A stretch of DNA of 64,000 nucleotides from positions 1,488,001 to 1,552,000 of the forward strand of contig JAKLMB010000001.1 in assembly GCA_022813625.1 (NCBI GenBank). The letters run 5' to 3'. A program made the position numbers and the translations under genes. The stretch is from Aaosphaeria pasadenensis (lineage: Eukaryota; Ascomycota; Dothideomycetes; Pleosporales). Shown piece after piece: positions 23,323-35,440 of the stretch. The notes beneath the pieces were generated by a model. It saw only the letters and a program-made list of their open reading frames with translations, had not been told where the DNA came from and did not search any database. How positions within the stretch are numbered: the first letter of the stretch is position 1; every line of letters begins with the position of its first letter.

Positions 23323-24109
23323 CGTGTGGATATGTGGATGTGAGGTTGGTGTGTTGTTTTGTGGGTGTGTTTAAGAGGAATTGGTAGAAGGTAGGTTATG
23401 CTGTCATGGAGAGGATTGTTAACTGCATGTGCTGAAGTAAACTATGTCAAGAGGTAAGGAAGACAATGAATACATATATATGTTACGCCCAAGACTCTAG
23501 ATAGATTGACATGAATCTGGACTTCATATGTCGTCACCGCGCCTGAGCTTAACCAGTCGCGAACTTCGGATCGCCAGAGCATTCACTGTGGAGAGACACG
23601 GCTAGCTATCTTGGGAATTGAAATCATGCAGCTATACGCCCCAAGGTGTGGGGTTAGTCAAACGGCCTGCGTAAGGATCAAGCTCTTGATAAGAGATACA
23701 ACCTACGAGGGTAAGAAGATTAAAGTTACTTTGTATTGGGACTAATCTACGCAAGGGCTAGACCATTCTTGAGACAATGAAAGTGATCGGTTAGCTGTTG
23801 ACTGATCTATTATTTTAATACAATAGAATAACTCGGTCTCTTAACCAGGAGCTTGTTATCTAGAATGCCATCCGATTTCACCTGAAAACCGAGTTGTGGT
23901 TGAGGAACTGGCGCATGGCCAAATCGGGTAATAGGGTGCTGATCGAGATAAGACGCACATGCGTCACTGGGCTTCACCAAGCTCGGAGATCCAGGGTATC
24001 CCACGCTATGCACAGAAATGCTTGAGAACGATATGTTTTGCCCAGAACGCCAACCTTATTCCGCTTACGCCAAAAGCAAATGCTTGAAAATCCTTGGGTG
24101 CCATTGACT
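23323..24109. other. Intergenic, 790 bp
   Basis: Promoter of the Gly-rich gene and 3' flank of CWC15. Only short frames occur; no RNA gene was recognised. Confidence 0.5.
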
Positions 24110-25137
24110 TCATCGGACATATTTCGACTGATGGTCGGTCAATAACATGCCTAATTGAGCCGTTTCAGAGACAAAGACTTACCATGAATTTCTTATGGAA
24201 ATCAGATCGTAGCATATCGTTGATCTGGGCCTGTGTCAGCAGTCTCATCCTCTAAATATTGCGGGAGTGTACACACAAATTCTTTCTTCTTATTCCTGTC
24301 CTCGGTGCCACGCGCTTGGTTCTTGAATACCACGTCATCATCCCAGCGACGCTTCATGGTGAAATCTCGAGGATTGAGTAGTGGATTACCACGCGCTATG
24401 TCGAATTCTCGTTGCTCTTCTTCTTCTGCAGCTAGCAGTGCATCCTAGGAAAGCGTTAGCAAAGTCATCTCCTTTACTCCTCTGGCTCCTTAATTTGAAC
24501 TGATTCCAAGGCTACGGTATGCACTGGCTGGACTCGATCAAGACGCTGTCTAGCGCGTAGTTGTAAAAGTAGCATATAAGCCCATCCCGTCCTGTGTATG
24601 CAGAGCCGGTGGAATGTCCGTGATTAAAGCACGCAAAAAGCATACCTCTTTAGCCTTTGCTTCCGCGCGCTCCTTCTTGATCTTCTCCAATTCCCGCATC
24701 AATGCCGCCGTTTCGTCTTCGTCATCCTCATCATCCTCATCGTCACTACTCTCGCTGCTGTCGCTACTATCGTCTGCATCGACGTCTCGGTATTTCTCCA
24801 GCATTTCTATTCGCCGTCTCTTTTGTTCCGCTTCATCTCCCTCCTCTCCATCATCCTGTGAAACTGCCTCTAGGGGCCGTTTAGCTGCCGAGGTTGCATC
24901 TGTCGCCGAGTCTTCCTCTGGTACGTAGGTGCCGTTCTTCTTGGCAAAATGACGGGCTTCAGCTTCGAGAAGCTCAGCGCGGAGGTCGCGCTTGACTGTA
25001 TCCGCATCGCCACCCTGTCCAGGCTGTCGGTGCTTCAACACAGTATGTGCTGGTAGGAGACGTTGGTGGTATGCAGGTCCGCGTTGCGCCTCTTTACCAC
25101 GCGCAGGGTCAAACGTGGGTCGATGAGCTGTCGTCAT
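24110..25137 (-). CDS. cwc15: Pre-mRNA splicing factor Cwc15
   Basis: Four exons, 25137-24646, 24444-24277, 24230-24183 and 24127-24110, encode 241 aa. It starts MTTAHRPTFDPARGKEAQRG, the family signature. An acidic Ser/Asp/Glu run and a Glu/Lys helix follow. The conserved end is DFTMKRRWDDDVVFKNQ, then INDMLRSDFHKKFM and SKYVR. The last exon is only 18 nt. The protein belongs to the Prp19-associated complex of the active spliceosome and contacts U6/U2 RNA near the catalytic core. Reading through the third intron instead gives a wrong end (FVCTLPQYL...). The 201-bp first intron is long for this window and might hide another short exon. The gene is head-to-head with RRP45. Confidence 0.95.
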
Positions 25138-25366
25138 TTTCGTATTCGCGTGGTTCTTTTGCTGAGATTGATGCGCCGATTATATGTACGTGTTTGTTAT
25201 AGCATTCGACTGTGTTGATGTAGGAAATACAATTGCGATGATACTTTAAGATTCATGCCAAGCCTCGGTGAAAGGGTTTCGCCGGCCCCGCTATCTTTTC
25301 AATGAGGAACTCAAGTAGCCATCACAAAGTCACTACACCACATACATACATGCAGCTGGGGTAAAT

Positions 25367-26356
25367 ATGCCTCGAGAAGCTGAAATATCAGTCAATGAGC
25401 GCGCGTTCATCCTGCAGGCGCTTCAAGAGGACATACGACTGGATGGACGAGCTTTTGATGCGTTTCGACCATTTGAGCTAACTTTTGGAGACGAATATGG
25501 TGTTGCAGATGTTCAACTTGGAAAGACAAGGTTTTATATTCTATACAGAAAGATACGTTCTTTGTTAATCTTTATCAGGGTCATTGCGAGAATCTCCGTA
25601 GATGTAACCGCTCCACTGCCTGAGCGCAAGTTCGATGGTATCTTCCAAATCGTAACGGAATTCTCCCCAATGGCTTCGCCTGCGTTCGAAGTTGGCCGGT
25701 ATGAATACTCTTGGGATTTCGGAGTATGAAGTGTAGCGGAAGCACCTAACTGAGCTTGTAGACCCACGGATGCGGAAGTCATACTGGCGCGAATACTTGA
25801 AAAGACAATCCGCAGATCGAACGCTCTCGACACCGAATCTTTATGTATAATCGCAGGACTGAAGTGCTTCGCCCTCCGCGCTGACGTTCACATCATCGAT
25901 CACGACGGAGGTTTGATTGACGCGTCTTGCGTCGCTGTTATGGCTGCTTTACAACATTTTCGAAGGCCGGATGTTATTGTTGAGGGCGAAAAGGCGACAA
26001 TTTTGAGCATACGAGAAAGGGAACCTGTACCACTATCGATCCTACATCAGCCGCTATGCGTTACCTTTTCATACTTCGAGGAAGGAGAAATATTCTTGGT
26101 CGATGCGAACCTTGCAGAGGAACAGGTTAGACAAGGAGAGGTTATCATCAGCATGAACAAGCATGGCGAAATTTGCCAGGTAGCAAAGTATGGTGGAGCT
26201 ACGATTGACGCGCTCGCGCTCCTCAATTGCACCAACGTCGCATTGCAGAAGGTCAAGGAATTTAGCAAAACAATCCAGAAGAGACTGGAAGAAGATGCCA
26301 AGAAAAGGGACGCCGGAGGATTGATGGCTGAGTTGAGCGCTGAAAATGCGCGATGA
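25367..26356 (+). CDS. rrp45: Exosome complex component Rrp45
   Basis: Three exons, 25367-25530, 25579-25698 and 25762-26356, encode 292 aa. It starts MPREAEISVNERAFILQALQ and continues with LDGRAFDAFRPFELTFG, the typical Rrp45/EXOSC9 opening. It then has an RNase PH fold (LGKTRVIARISV, LKCFALRADVHIIDHDGGL). Rrp45 is one of six RNase PH-like subunits of the exosome ring. It has no catalytic activity and guides RNA to Rrp44 and Rrp6 in the nucleus and cytoplasm. The C-terminus is short compared with animal EXOSC9, as in other fungi. It shares a 229-bp divergent promoter with CWC15. Confidence 0.95.
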
Positions 26357-27435
26357 TGGGGAGATTCCACGCACTCACGCTCTCATCATTTAGGCAAGAC
26401 TGGCTTAGACGCATGAAATAATGACCACCGGACGTCATATTGCGTCGACAGCCAGTATACAGCCAGTATACATACCCATAGCTCTGAGACAACATCTGAC
26501 GCCAGCCTTGATGTTATCTTAATTCAAATATCCGGACATGCAATCGGATGTGGAGATCATGCGGACCTCCAACCACAGCACAGGGACTATGGAATCGGAT
26601 CCGATGTGCGATAGGCCATCGGACATTCTAGGCGACCTAGAAGGAGTAAGAAACCTTCCAAATCTTCATACAGCGATTAGCGTTATGAAGGGACCCTGAC
26701 TTGGGTGCCCGGATATCTTACGGACGAATAATAATAATAATTCCAAATATCTTGATGTGCAAGTACATACTGCGCACCTAAGCTGTATATTCCATATCTA
26801 CCAGAGTGATACAAAAACGTTGCCAAGCGTGCTGCGGACAGAGGCGTTGTAAATCAACCAAATAGAAGTAAGTAGGTAGATGACGTTGCGCCAGCCTCGG
26901 TTATTTGTTGTTGCCCTTTTGCAAATACGATTCTATCGCGTCGAGTTAGGTAGTTGGGTTGGTAGGCACGTAGGCACTCTTCGCACCCCTGACATTTTAC
27001 GATTACTGTACACAGAGCAACAGCCTGGCGACCCACACGTTCTGGCCTCCGAATGTTTAGAATTGCAAGTCGGCCGAAGCCTTATGGTAGATTTGGTCTT
27101 TTACACATACACAGGAGTCCGGCTATTTAAGCTTCCGTTCAATCCTTCCAAGCCGTCACATCTGCAGCTTTTGGCAAACAAATATTCGTACTCGTAACCA
27201 TCCAAGCAACCAACCGACCAACCGTCCGACCAACCAGATTGCGTCATTGTTGTTCCATCCAACAACGTCCTAGCGGTCTATCTGCTTCTTTGACCTTGAC
27301 GTCTTCTATTCTCTCTTAAGATACTTAAATCCCCTCGATCATTAAATCTTATCACCGACACTCTACAATCAATAATCACGTTCACCACCGGCTCCAATCC
27401 TTTTTCAATCTCCTGCAAAATCCGAAGTCCCAATC
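26357..27435. other. Intergenic, 1.08 kb
   Basis: This contains a tandem CAGCCAGTATA duplication (about 26449-26470), a cluster of ATCGGA words including the 12-bp palindrome at 26594-26605, and an AACC/ACCAACCG-rich leader at 27196-27236 before the DUF4336 gene. No gene is supported. Confidence 0.5.
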
Positions 27436-28371
27436 ATGGCATCTAAGCTAGTTCCGTCTGATCCCGCCAAGGTGATGGTCATTCGGGATGTCGTGCCCAA
27501 GACCATTGTCACTTTCTCGACTCCATTCTGGCGATTTGGAAAATTGAAGATTGGTGGACGAGGCACTGTTGGTAAGCTCTCCAGTCACTTCACCTTATAT
27601 ATAAGTATTGACAAAGACAACCATAGTCCGCCTTCAATCCGGCTCTCTTGCTGTTTTCTCTCCCGTCGCATTGACCGACGACGTCAAACAAAGAGTCTCC
27701 GAGCTTGGAGAAGTCAAATATATCGCCGCACTCGACATTGAGGTATGTAACCATGCCGATCCACCTTCAGCCTCAAGCTGCATGTTGTGTCACGCGACTA
27801 ACGTAACTCACAGCACCACATTTTCCTTGGACCATGGCACACAGCATATCCCACGGCCCAAATCATCGGACCTGAAGGCCTTCCAGAAAAGCGAAAGAAC
27901 CAGGGCGACCAAGACGTTCCCTTCGCACACGTCTTCACCGCAGACAAGCCCCTCCCTTCCATCTCTCCAGAGTTCGATGCAGAGTTCGAGTACGCCTACG
28001 TGCCCGAACACACCAATAAGGAAATCGTCTTCAACCACAAGCCCACCAAGACTCTTATCGAGGCCGATCTCCTCTTCACTTACCCTTCCACTGAGCAGTT
28101 CTCCAAGACCGGCGCTAGCCCCACGAGCGGTGTTTTGACGAAGCTGTTCGGCGCTTTTACTAATACGCAAGGATTGGGTCAGAGCCGCCTGCTCTGGTAC
28201 TCGCAGGGGGCTGAGAAGCGTCCCAGGTTTGCGCAGAGAATGGCCGCGATCGATAAATGGGACTTTGAGAGGCTCATCCCGTGTCATGGAGATGTTATTG
28301 AGGGAAATGCGAAGAGCGTTTTCCGACATGTCATGGGCTGGCACTTGGAATTGGCCAAGAAGTCAACTTAG
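27436..28371 (+). CDS. DUF4336 protein (metallo-beta-lactamase-like fold)
   Basis: Three exons, 27436-27571, 27627-27742 and 27814-28371, encode 269 aa starting MASKLVPSDPAKVMVIRDV. It has SGSLAVFSPVALTDDVKQRV, then VKYIAALDIEHHIFLGPW, then ADLLFTYPS and LIPCHGDVIEGN. This order is that of the DUF4336 family, whose fold resembles metallo-beta-lactamases with partial metal ligands (HH near residue 85; CHGD near the end). The biochemical function is unknown. A hydrolase role is inference. The length is complete and there is no signal peptide. A repeat-rich leader upstream suggests a long 5' UTR. Confidence 0.87.
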
Positions 28372-28706
28372 GAGATGTACTGGCGGAAGGTGGAGTTGAT
28401 TTCTACGAGGCGTTGAGAATGGGAAAAATGGATGAGTGTTTGGCATCCGTGGAATGGATGCATGGACGTGATACCTAGACTGCTCAGTATTGTTCTGACC
28501 TTTCCCCCTATGTAATTCATAATAATAGATCATCACAACAGGGTCCACGAATTCACTGTGAAAGAAATTATATTGATCATCAAGTATCCGCAGAGCCTCT
28601 AAAAGCTCCAACGTCTCATGTCCCCATGTCCCTGGCAATATCACCGACCCCCTGGCCGAATATATACCGAATGCCAAAAATACTCCCGAAAACCCTCGTC
28701 CTTTTT
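28372..28706. other. Convergent 3' spacer
   Basis: This lies between the stop codons of the DUF4336 gene and the jacalin/aerolysin-like gene. No gene is seen. Confidence 0.5.
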
Positions 28707-29994
28707 CTATGCCCTGAACGCAACAGCGCGCGTTCCGTTCAACGGCTTGTCTGAGCAGTGGGTCTCGGCTTCTGACCAAGTGAGCTGTTCCATGACGCCC
28801 TCACGCTCAAACTCGATCTTATCACCGTCCGCCAGGTGAACTGTGACCTAGTAGATGTTAGCTATTGCGCGAACTGCTCATTTAGAGGTGAACTTACGGT
28901 AGAAGTGTACTCAGCCTCGTACGTGCCCTTGTAAGCAGTAGCACGGCAGTACAGAGATGAACGCGGCTCCACCGTGTAGGACCTCTCCCTCAAGATGACA
29001 ACATTCTCGCGCGTGGTCTCCGAGCTCTCCTGCGTGTTGGTGTATCCGTAGGACAGGGTGGTTGAAGCGCTCGCGCCGAGATCAAGGATCTTGCCGGAGA
29101 CTTCGGCGGTGACTGAGAAGCCAAAATTGTGTTGTAGGGTTTCAGAGAATGACCTGGTGTTCTCTTCTTCGACAGTCTCGCCGAACTTCTCGGCAATGGC
29201 GGTTCCAGAGTCGTTGATGAGGCTCTGCTGGCGGATGGTCTTGGACTCGATGCCCCTGTTGAGTGCGTTAGTCGATGCTTAGTTACATAGAGTCGGGTAG
29301 AGATGGTGTATCGGAATTTAAAGGAAGGCATGTCACTGACTTTTGTCTTTTGTTGAGTTCTTCGGGAGTCTCTTTGAAGGCTACGTTGTCAATTGTCACC
29401 TTCTCGACCTTGCTCTTGAGGAAATTGAATCCAAGTTTGTCGATCATATCTCCATGTCCACCGTAGGCATTCAGCATAATGCCTGATTAGAAATTGTTAG
29501 TGTTGAAGTGATAACTCGTACGAGGATGCGTAAATACCTGAAGCAACATCCCACTCATAAGTATCCTGACCGTCGACACTCTTGCCAAACTGAGCCTCCC
29601 TTCCGTCTGAGAGGCGGACATAGACGGCGCCACTTCGCGTGCCCCTTCCATTGCCCCAAAGTTTGAGTTGGGATACCTTGACGGTGGCAGGATCCCAAGT
29701 GAAAGGTGGTTGGACATCACCTTCGGTTTGTCTTCCATAAGTTTTGCTGGTGCTGCCGTCTGAGTAGTGGAACTGGATGGCGATGATTCCCTTCTTCCTG
29801 TGGTCCCATACTTGGAAACCCTTCATGACTAGACCGTCTTTGATGAATCGGGTCTCACAGAACTCCTCGCCTCCCTGACCACCTATGGCACCAGAATTGC
29901 TCCAGGGTCCATCGCCACAGTATCTTGCAGTTGCTGGTGCAGCTAAGATGGCAGTGAATGCACTAAGCAGCAAAGTCTTGGGAGAGAAATACAT
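28707..29994 (-). CDS. Secreted jacalin-like lectin fused to aerolysin-type beta-pore-forming module
   Basis: Four exons, 29994-29538, 29482-29341, 29255-28898 and 28847-28707, encode 365 aa. Residues 1-23 are a signal peptide ending APATA. Residues about 25-185 resemble a jacalin-type beta-prism: a GPW...GGQGG opening, IAIQFHYSDGS, LWGNGRG and a closing GGHGDMIDKLGF. From about 200 to the end the chain is Ser/Thr-rich with alternating strands, FGFSVTAEVSGKI, then TSTVTVHLADG. This fits the aerolysin/ETX-MTX2 fold. Lectin plus aerolysin architecture is known from animal and plant proteins and from fungal LSL-type lectins (there with a trefoil). The role is probably defence or interaction; toxicity is not shown. 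The fold call is from motif style and needs a profile search. Confidence 0.7.
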
Positions 29995-31294
29995 ATTGCA
30001 ACAATTAGGTTGTGGATATATAATCCGATAAGTATAAACGAATGTATGAACGAATGAACGAGTGTGTAAACGCAAAGCGTAAAGACAGGACGGCTCCGGT
30101 AAGTTGAAGGCCAATGTAATTATTGTGATGATGTACCTTTTGCAGAGGAGAGAGGCTCAATAAATAGTCAACTTCCTTTGCCTACATTCGAGGCCTCCTA
30201 AACTGCCGGTCCTACTATGTAATCATTGTTCGCAAAGGGATAGAAGCATAGACACCATTATGGTAACATGGATACATGGGCCAGAGTGAAATCCCCTGGG
30301 GTTAATCTCCATCGATGGTTTGTTCAGTTCAGTGCATGGTAAACATTCGTGCCTTAGGTTAGACTGGTAGCATAATTTTCTTGGTATGCATCCATGAACG
30401 GCCAATGAGTCCTCCTGGATAGTTCACGATTACTGCTTTGGCTTTAGCAAGGCAACCTGCCGAGCAAATCGACGACCCTCCCTCAATTTACCTGGTGTAG
30501 TGGCGTCAGGAACACAGTATCCCCGTATGGGGCTGTGTAAAGCAACATAACACCATCGGCAGTACTTGTAGGACTGCTGTGTCCGACGTGGGGGCTGCTT
30601 TGCACTCAATGTCCGTTCTTCTAGTTACCAGTACTAGATTGGAAAGAATAGAGACTCGGACTTCTACGAGGCAACCTCAATCTACTCGTATTGACAGTCA
30701 AGGAAGGATTGTGCCTTGCATACAATCTCAAGAGTATCCAGCGACCTGAATGAAAAAAAAAGACACCAAGAACGACCCCTTTCAAGCCCTGTACGCATAT
30801 CGTCTTATTGTAAAAGGTCCGAATGAGGTCCATATTCGGCAGAATCGGCAGGTGTCCAAACAGAGGGTGGTGTTTCACGATCTGCAAGTAGTGCCAGCAT
30901 CATGATTGTTGGCGGGTCTAGCAAAGTCCGTTGTTGGGGACAAGTTGAGCTGAGCATCGGTACAACAAGACGGCCCGCAGAAAGCCTGGCGTTGAAGCCT
31001 GTAAACACATTAAATTTCAAGAGACATCTTGACTATAAGGTACGAAAAGTGTGTATGCAGAGGTCGCGGTGGCTATTGTTATTTGCATGATGATCGCCAG
31101 ACGTTACATCAAGGTACCCGGGAGCATCGAAGCTTCAAAGTGAGACCACGCCTGTTATGGTTAGTCTCAGACCCTGTAACCACACTCTGTATCAGGTCCG
31201 CAAGCTGCACGTCAACATCATGTCGTACGGCGCATCGCGTTACTTATTTTCCTCCACCAAATACCGCCCTACAATGGGTAGATAAAACATTGCT
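29995..31294. other. Intergenic, 1.3 kb, divergent promoter
   Basis: This lies between the jacalin/aerolysin-like gene and FHIP. It contains GAATGAACGA-type repeats in the leader at about 30040-30062 and short frames only. Confidence 0.5.
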
Positions 31295-34168
31295 ATGGAA
31301 TTCGTCAGTACTTTCTTGAATCACTTAATTTACATTCCTTGACGCCGCGTGCTGACGCTCTGTCCAGTTCACGCGGCTGCTCGGGGGTCAGAGGAAGCAG
31401 GCCGCCCCCAATAATCCGCAACAGCGTCTGGCACGCTTCAAACAGAGATACAATAGTATTCTGGTATGAACCTCATGAAATTATACTGGCCTTCTCTCCG
31501 CTAACTCCTCGGAGCAAACATGGCAAAAGACACAGACACTAGCTACCGACCGCGAGGCCTTAGGGAATATCAGACGTGGCTTTCAGGCCTTAACCGCAAT
31601 CCTGAACGATGAATCTCGATCCCCCGCCCCCCATCTATGCTTGAGTTTCGCTGCGGCTCAACAAATATATACTGCTGTTTCCAAGATTGCTGCGACATCC
31701 CATGATGAAGGTATGGTTCGAGATGCGGTTGCAGTATACAGTGCTCTCATCGACAGCGAAGAGGAGGACTTCTTAGAAAACGATGTCTTCGCGGCATCTC
31801 TCATGAACTTCATCGGTCGCACAGTGGGTTCTAGTAGCATGGGCGTAGGGGAAGACATAGAGGCCGACATTGTCGAGTTGTTGTTTGGTATCACCACCAA
31901 GATCAGGCTGCAGCCCGAAATATTGCCTGTTTGGTTTACAACAACCTCATCAGATGCGAAGGAGCGTGCCGCCGTGCAAAAGGTTGATTTTGCTGGTGTT
32001 ACACAGAAGGAGGATTTCCCTCTCTGCTATCAGCTGATCGATCATGTCCACCACGAGGGCCGCATTGGCGACTTTGCGCGAACAGGCTTACTGTACATCT
32101 TTGAGTCTGCATCTAAATCTACGACTCTTGAGCAGTGGATCGTCAATAGCGATCTTCCCACATTCATGGCGACTGGACTAGGCGCTTTGTATAGCCAACT
32201 GAGCAGGTGAGGGTGTGTGTGCATTAATCTAAGGGCTGGTTCTAACACTCATAGAAAATTGTCGATTTTGCATACAGCTGATACGGAGGATCTACCCCTG
32301 ATCCTGAAGCTATCTGACTATCGCGAAATGCAAGCCAATCCTCAAGCTGTCAGCTTTTTCTCTGAAGATTTCCAGGGCCACATGGCAACGTTCCTTTCAT
32401 ATCTTGCTTTCTGGCAAGATGTACTCGAGCATTGCCGTTCAGTTGATGTTAGGCTGACCTTGATTGACCACTTCCAGATTCTTTTCCTTCAGCAGCTATT
32501 GTAAGTCTCATCATATCTTCATGGAGAATGCGTTCTGACGGTTCTAGATACCCATCACTTCTTGAGTCATCAGATATTGATGGTGGTTCATCTGTTGCTG
32601 TTCTGACCTACCTACGCCGTATCTTAGACGCACTCGATCATCCGGAGTTGATCCATATGATCTTGCACTATCTTCTTGCTTTGCCCGACTTTCATTCTAC
32701 GTCTACTAGAACTCCTAAATCGCCTGCAGCTCTGAAGAGACACCAGTCCCTCTTGTTGCTGCAAGCCCCAGATAAAGACGAGGAAAAGATGAATCCGTCT
32801 CTGTTCAACCTGGTTGACCTGGTGTTGGGTAGCACGGATTCTCAGGATTCTCAGACGGTCATTGCAGCTTTGAAATTGACTACGGTCATCCTGGCTAAAA
32901 ACCATGGCTACGCGCTTGGTTCTCTCATCAAGTATATGGCGGTTCATCACAAAGAGCCTTATCGCACCATCGGCGCGCTGAATGTCGAGACTGAGCTCTA
33001 CCTCAGCATCGCTATCAGCTTAGCTGGGGAAATTGGTGTCGATGAAGCTTATGAGAATCACCTGAAGGATAAATTAAGCCTTCTAGAAGGTCATCCGTGC
33101 TCACTGAAGGCACTTGCGTTGCCCAACACAACGACGCAGAATGCCGCATACCTAGACGGAGATGTAACAGCTCGAGAGGTGGAGCAGCATTACCTGATGC
33201 CCGAAGATCCTCTCTATCATTCGCTCCTGAGCCAGCTTTTGATGTTCCTCACGAACGATGTTGAGACAAACCTTGCGTTGACGGAAGTGATAACAACTCT
33301 TGGGAGTTGTTCCCAGCTTCGGCTCGAAGGCTGGCTCTCCGTTGATCCTGCAGAATATGTCTTCCAGGAGGGCGATGATGAGCTTGCAGACATAATAGAT
33401 GACGTATTTCGCAACATGTATCGAGCTAACCGACGTCCAACATGGAGTCCATCAGCCGCACCTCAACTTCTAGCCTGCCTTCAGCAGCTGGAGTCGCAAG
33501 TTGAGGCACTCCGTGCAGATATTCAAGATTGGGACGAACATGTTGCTAACCGAAAACATGTCTTCCAAACATATGAAGAAATGTCTGAGGTATCGAAGAA
33601 CCCAAATACATCTGTCAAGCAACCCACTGAGCCACCTCCCGGATCTTGGACTCCACAGATACCGAAGCATCTGATGGATAGCTCCACAACACCCTCAAGA
33701 GTATCATCTCCTCGGGGTAGAAAGGAAGGCTTAGACGCGAAACATACTCCAGCTTCGTCGCCAACGCCATCAAGATTAGGTAGACAAGTTCTTGGCGGAT
33801 CTCCACGTGGAACGTCTCCATTACCAGCACCCCAAGCTGGCAAACGCCAGACTACCTTTATGGCCGATGTCCTTTCCAATCTCGCTGATGTCAACAACAA
33901 TCCAAATCTCAAGCGCCGCATACGGTTCCGAAAGCCAGCTGGGTCCCAAACAGTTGAAGTGATGCTATCCAAGTACCAGCCTCCACCCAAAGAGCCAACG
34001 GAGGACGATGATACAACAGCGGTGGCTGAAGAGGAGGCGGACGATGTGAGGGAAGCCAGTCTCGGGCATATCATTACAAACGTTGTCATTTTACAAGAGT
34101 TTATACTGGAATTAGTAGCTCTTCTTCAAGTCAGGGCGAGCTTGTTCGGCGAGGTACGCCATGCATAG
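31295..34168 (+). CDS. fhipA: FHIP-like subunit of the FTS-Hook-FHIP complex
   Basis: Five exons, 31295-31303, 31368-31463, 31515-32206, 32255-32500 and 32548-34168, encode 887 aa. Exon 1 is nine bases (MEF). The start MEFFTRLLGG and QQRLARFKQRYNSIL, then LATDREALGNIRRGF, match the RAI16/FHIP family. A helical body follows, then a Ser/Pro-rich linker and a C-terminal helix pair (HIITNVVILQEFILELVALLQ). In Aspergillus, FhipA with HookA and FtsA attaches early endosomes to dynein and kinesin-3 for long-distance hyphal transport. The acceptor before exon 3 is a GAG (31512-31514) after a GCTAAC branch, needed to give ILQTWQKTQTL. The MEF exon was inferred from splice signals. Confidence 0.85.
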
Positions 34169-34402
34169 GCGGATATGATGGTAACCAATGTATGGGTGGA
34201 CTCCATGCACAATAGCCCTTCTATTTATGACGCAATTATACCCCTTCTACTCTCCCCATAGTGTAGCGAAAAGGCGACATTATCATCGAAAACATATATT
34301 CCGTTGTTAAGCTCAATCCATGATATTATTACAACCCTTTATATTCCTGAAAATTTCCCATCAAAAAGTAGCATCTGATGGCCCCAGATCGACAAATAGA
34401 GC

Positions 34403-34837
34403 CTACACATGTGCTTTCGGCATCGGCGAAGTCCCGCCCAATTCAATATCCTCAAACCCAGCACTCTCAAGCTCCCACATAATATTTGATGACCCCCCAC
34501 TCGAATGGCTGTCTCGGCACTTGACCGCTCTGGGCTTCTTTGCATCCACCAATTCCTCGATGTACATTCTGTCCTCCACCTTCTCTTCCAGCTCTGTCTG
34601 CTCGCTTTCGCGACGTCGCTTGGCTTTTCTGCGCTGCAGGAGATGGTACACGCTAAACCCGAGGAGACCGACGAGGAAAGCAATAGGAAAGAGGATGGCG
34701 AGTATCGCGTATACCGGCCATGATTTGCGGTACTGGATGAGTGTGGGAAAGAGGAGGACGAAGTATGCTACATATATTGCAATAACGCAAGCAGCAAAGA
34801 TAAGGTAAAAGAAGTAAGTTAGCTTAGACTTCGACAT
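34403..34837 (-). CDS. Two-TM membrane protein, unknown
   Basis: An ATG at 34837 gives 144 aa, MSKSKLTYFFYLIFAACV. The first TM covers residues about 7-32 and a second about 43-65, with VYAILAILFPIAFLVGLLG. A basic RRRKAKRRRESEQTELEEK stretch and an acidic tail follow and predict a cytosolic C-terminus. No domain is recognised. The frame continues upstream to 35038 without a better start; the extra part is not protein-like. It is convergent with FHIP, with 234 bp between stops. Confidence 0.65.
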   Translation of the reverse strand: MSKSKLTYFFYLIFAACVIAIYVAYFVLLFPTLIQYRKSWPVYAILAILFPIAFLVGLLGFSVYHLLQRRKAKRRRESEQTELEEKVEDRMYIEELVDAKKPRAVKCRDSHSSGGSSNIMWELESAGFEDIELGGTSPMPKAHV

Positions 34838-35440
34838 GGCTGTAAATCGAAAATTGGAAGTAGGCTGAGAAGATGCTCCGAGGTCCGCGCACTCGGTGTT
34901 GACGGATGTAAAGACTCGCCTTCTGTTGTAATTTTGTCGGTCCTGGGGAAGGGGAATGGATATTATCATGCAATTTTGCAATGTGAACATATTCGATTTT
35001 TCAGACTGCGAACCATGTTGTGAAGATGTGGTATTCACGTTCCATGTTGTTTCAATTCAAGCCCATGAAAATGAAGACAAGTGAATTGAGTCAACTTAGT
35101 AATGCGAATTATACCGGCTTGAGCGGGTGAATGTCGTGGTTCGTGGTGATGGGTCGGAGATATAGTAATGGTGGATTCTTAGGCTATCCCCTTCTACTGC
35201 GTGGGTATCTTAACATTTATGGTATTGGCACATATAACGCCAGTGGCTCTTCCTTAGATTCCTCCAAACAACCCCATCGGCTGGCTCATTCGAGAACAGA
35301 AGCTTTCCTTCATCGATCCGCCGGCATCCTAAATCGCGTTTGTCCCATACGTCTTTAACTTGCAAGGTAACTTGTAAATTGCCATTGTCGCCATGTGTCT
35401 TATCTTCAAAATTCGTAACACAAATCCAGGTTGAAATCGC
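34838..35440. other. Intergenic, 600 bp
   Basis: Promoter of the two-TM gene and 3' flank of NIP7. Nothing else is supported. Confidence 0.5.

Noticed and set aside
24550..24645. Read-through of the first CWC15 intron
   Set aside because: Splice sites GTATGC...CCTAG and the conserved AEEEEQREFDIARGNPLL block define the intron.
26880..27197. 105-codon plus frame before the DUF4336 gene
   Set aside because: No start context or motif; region reads as promoter and leader.
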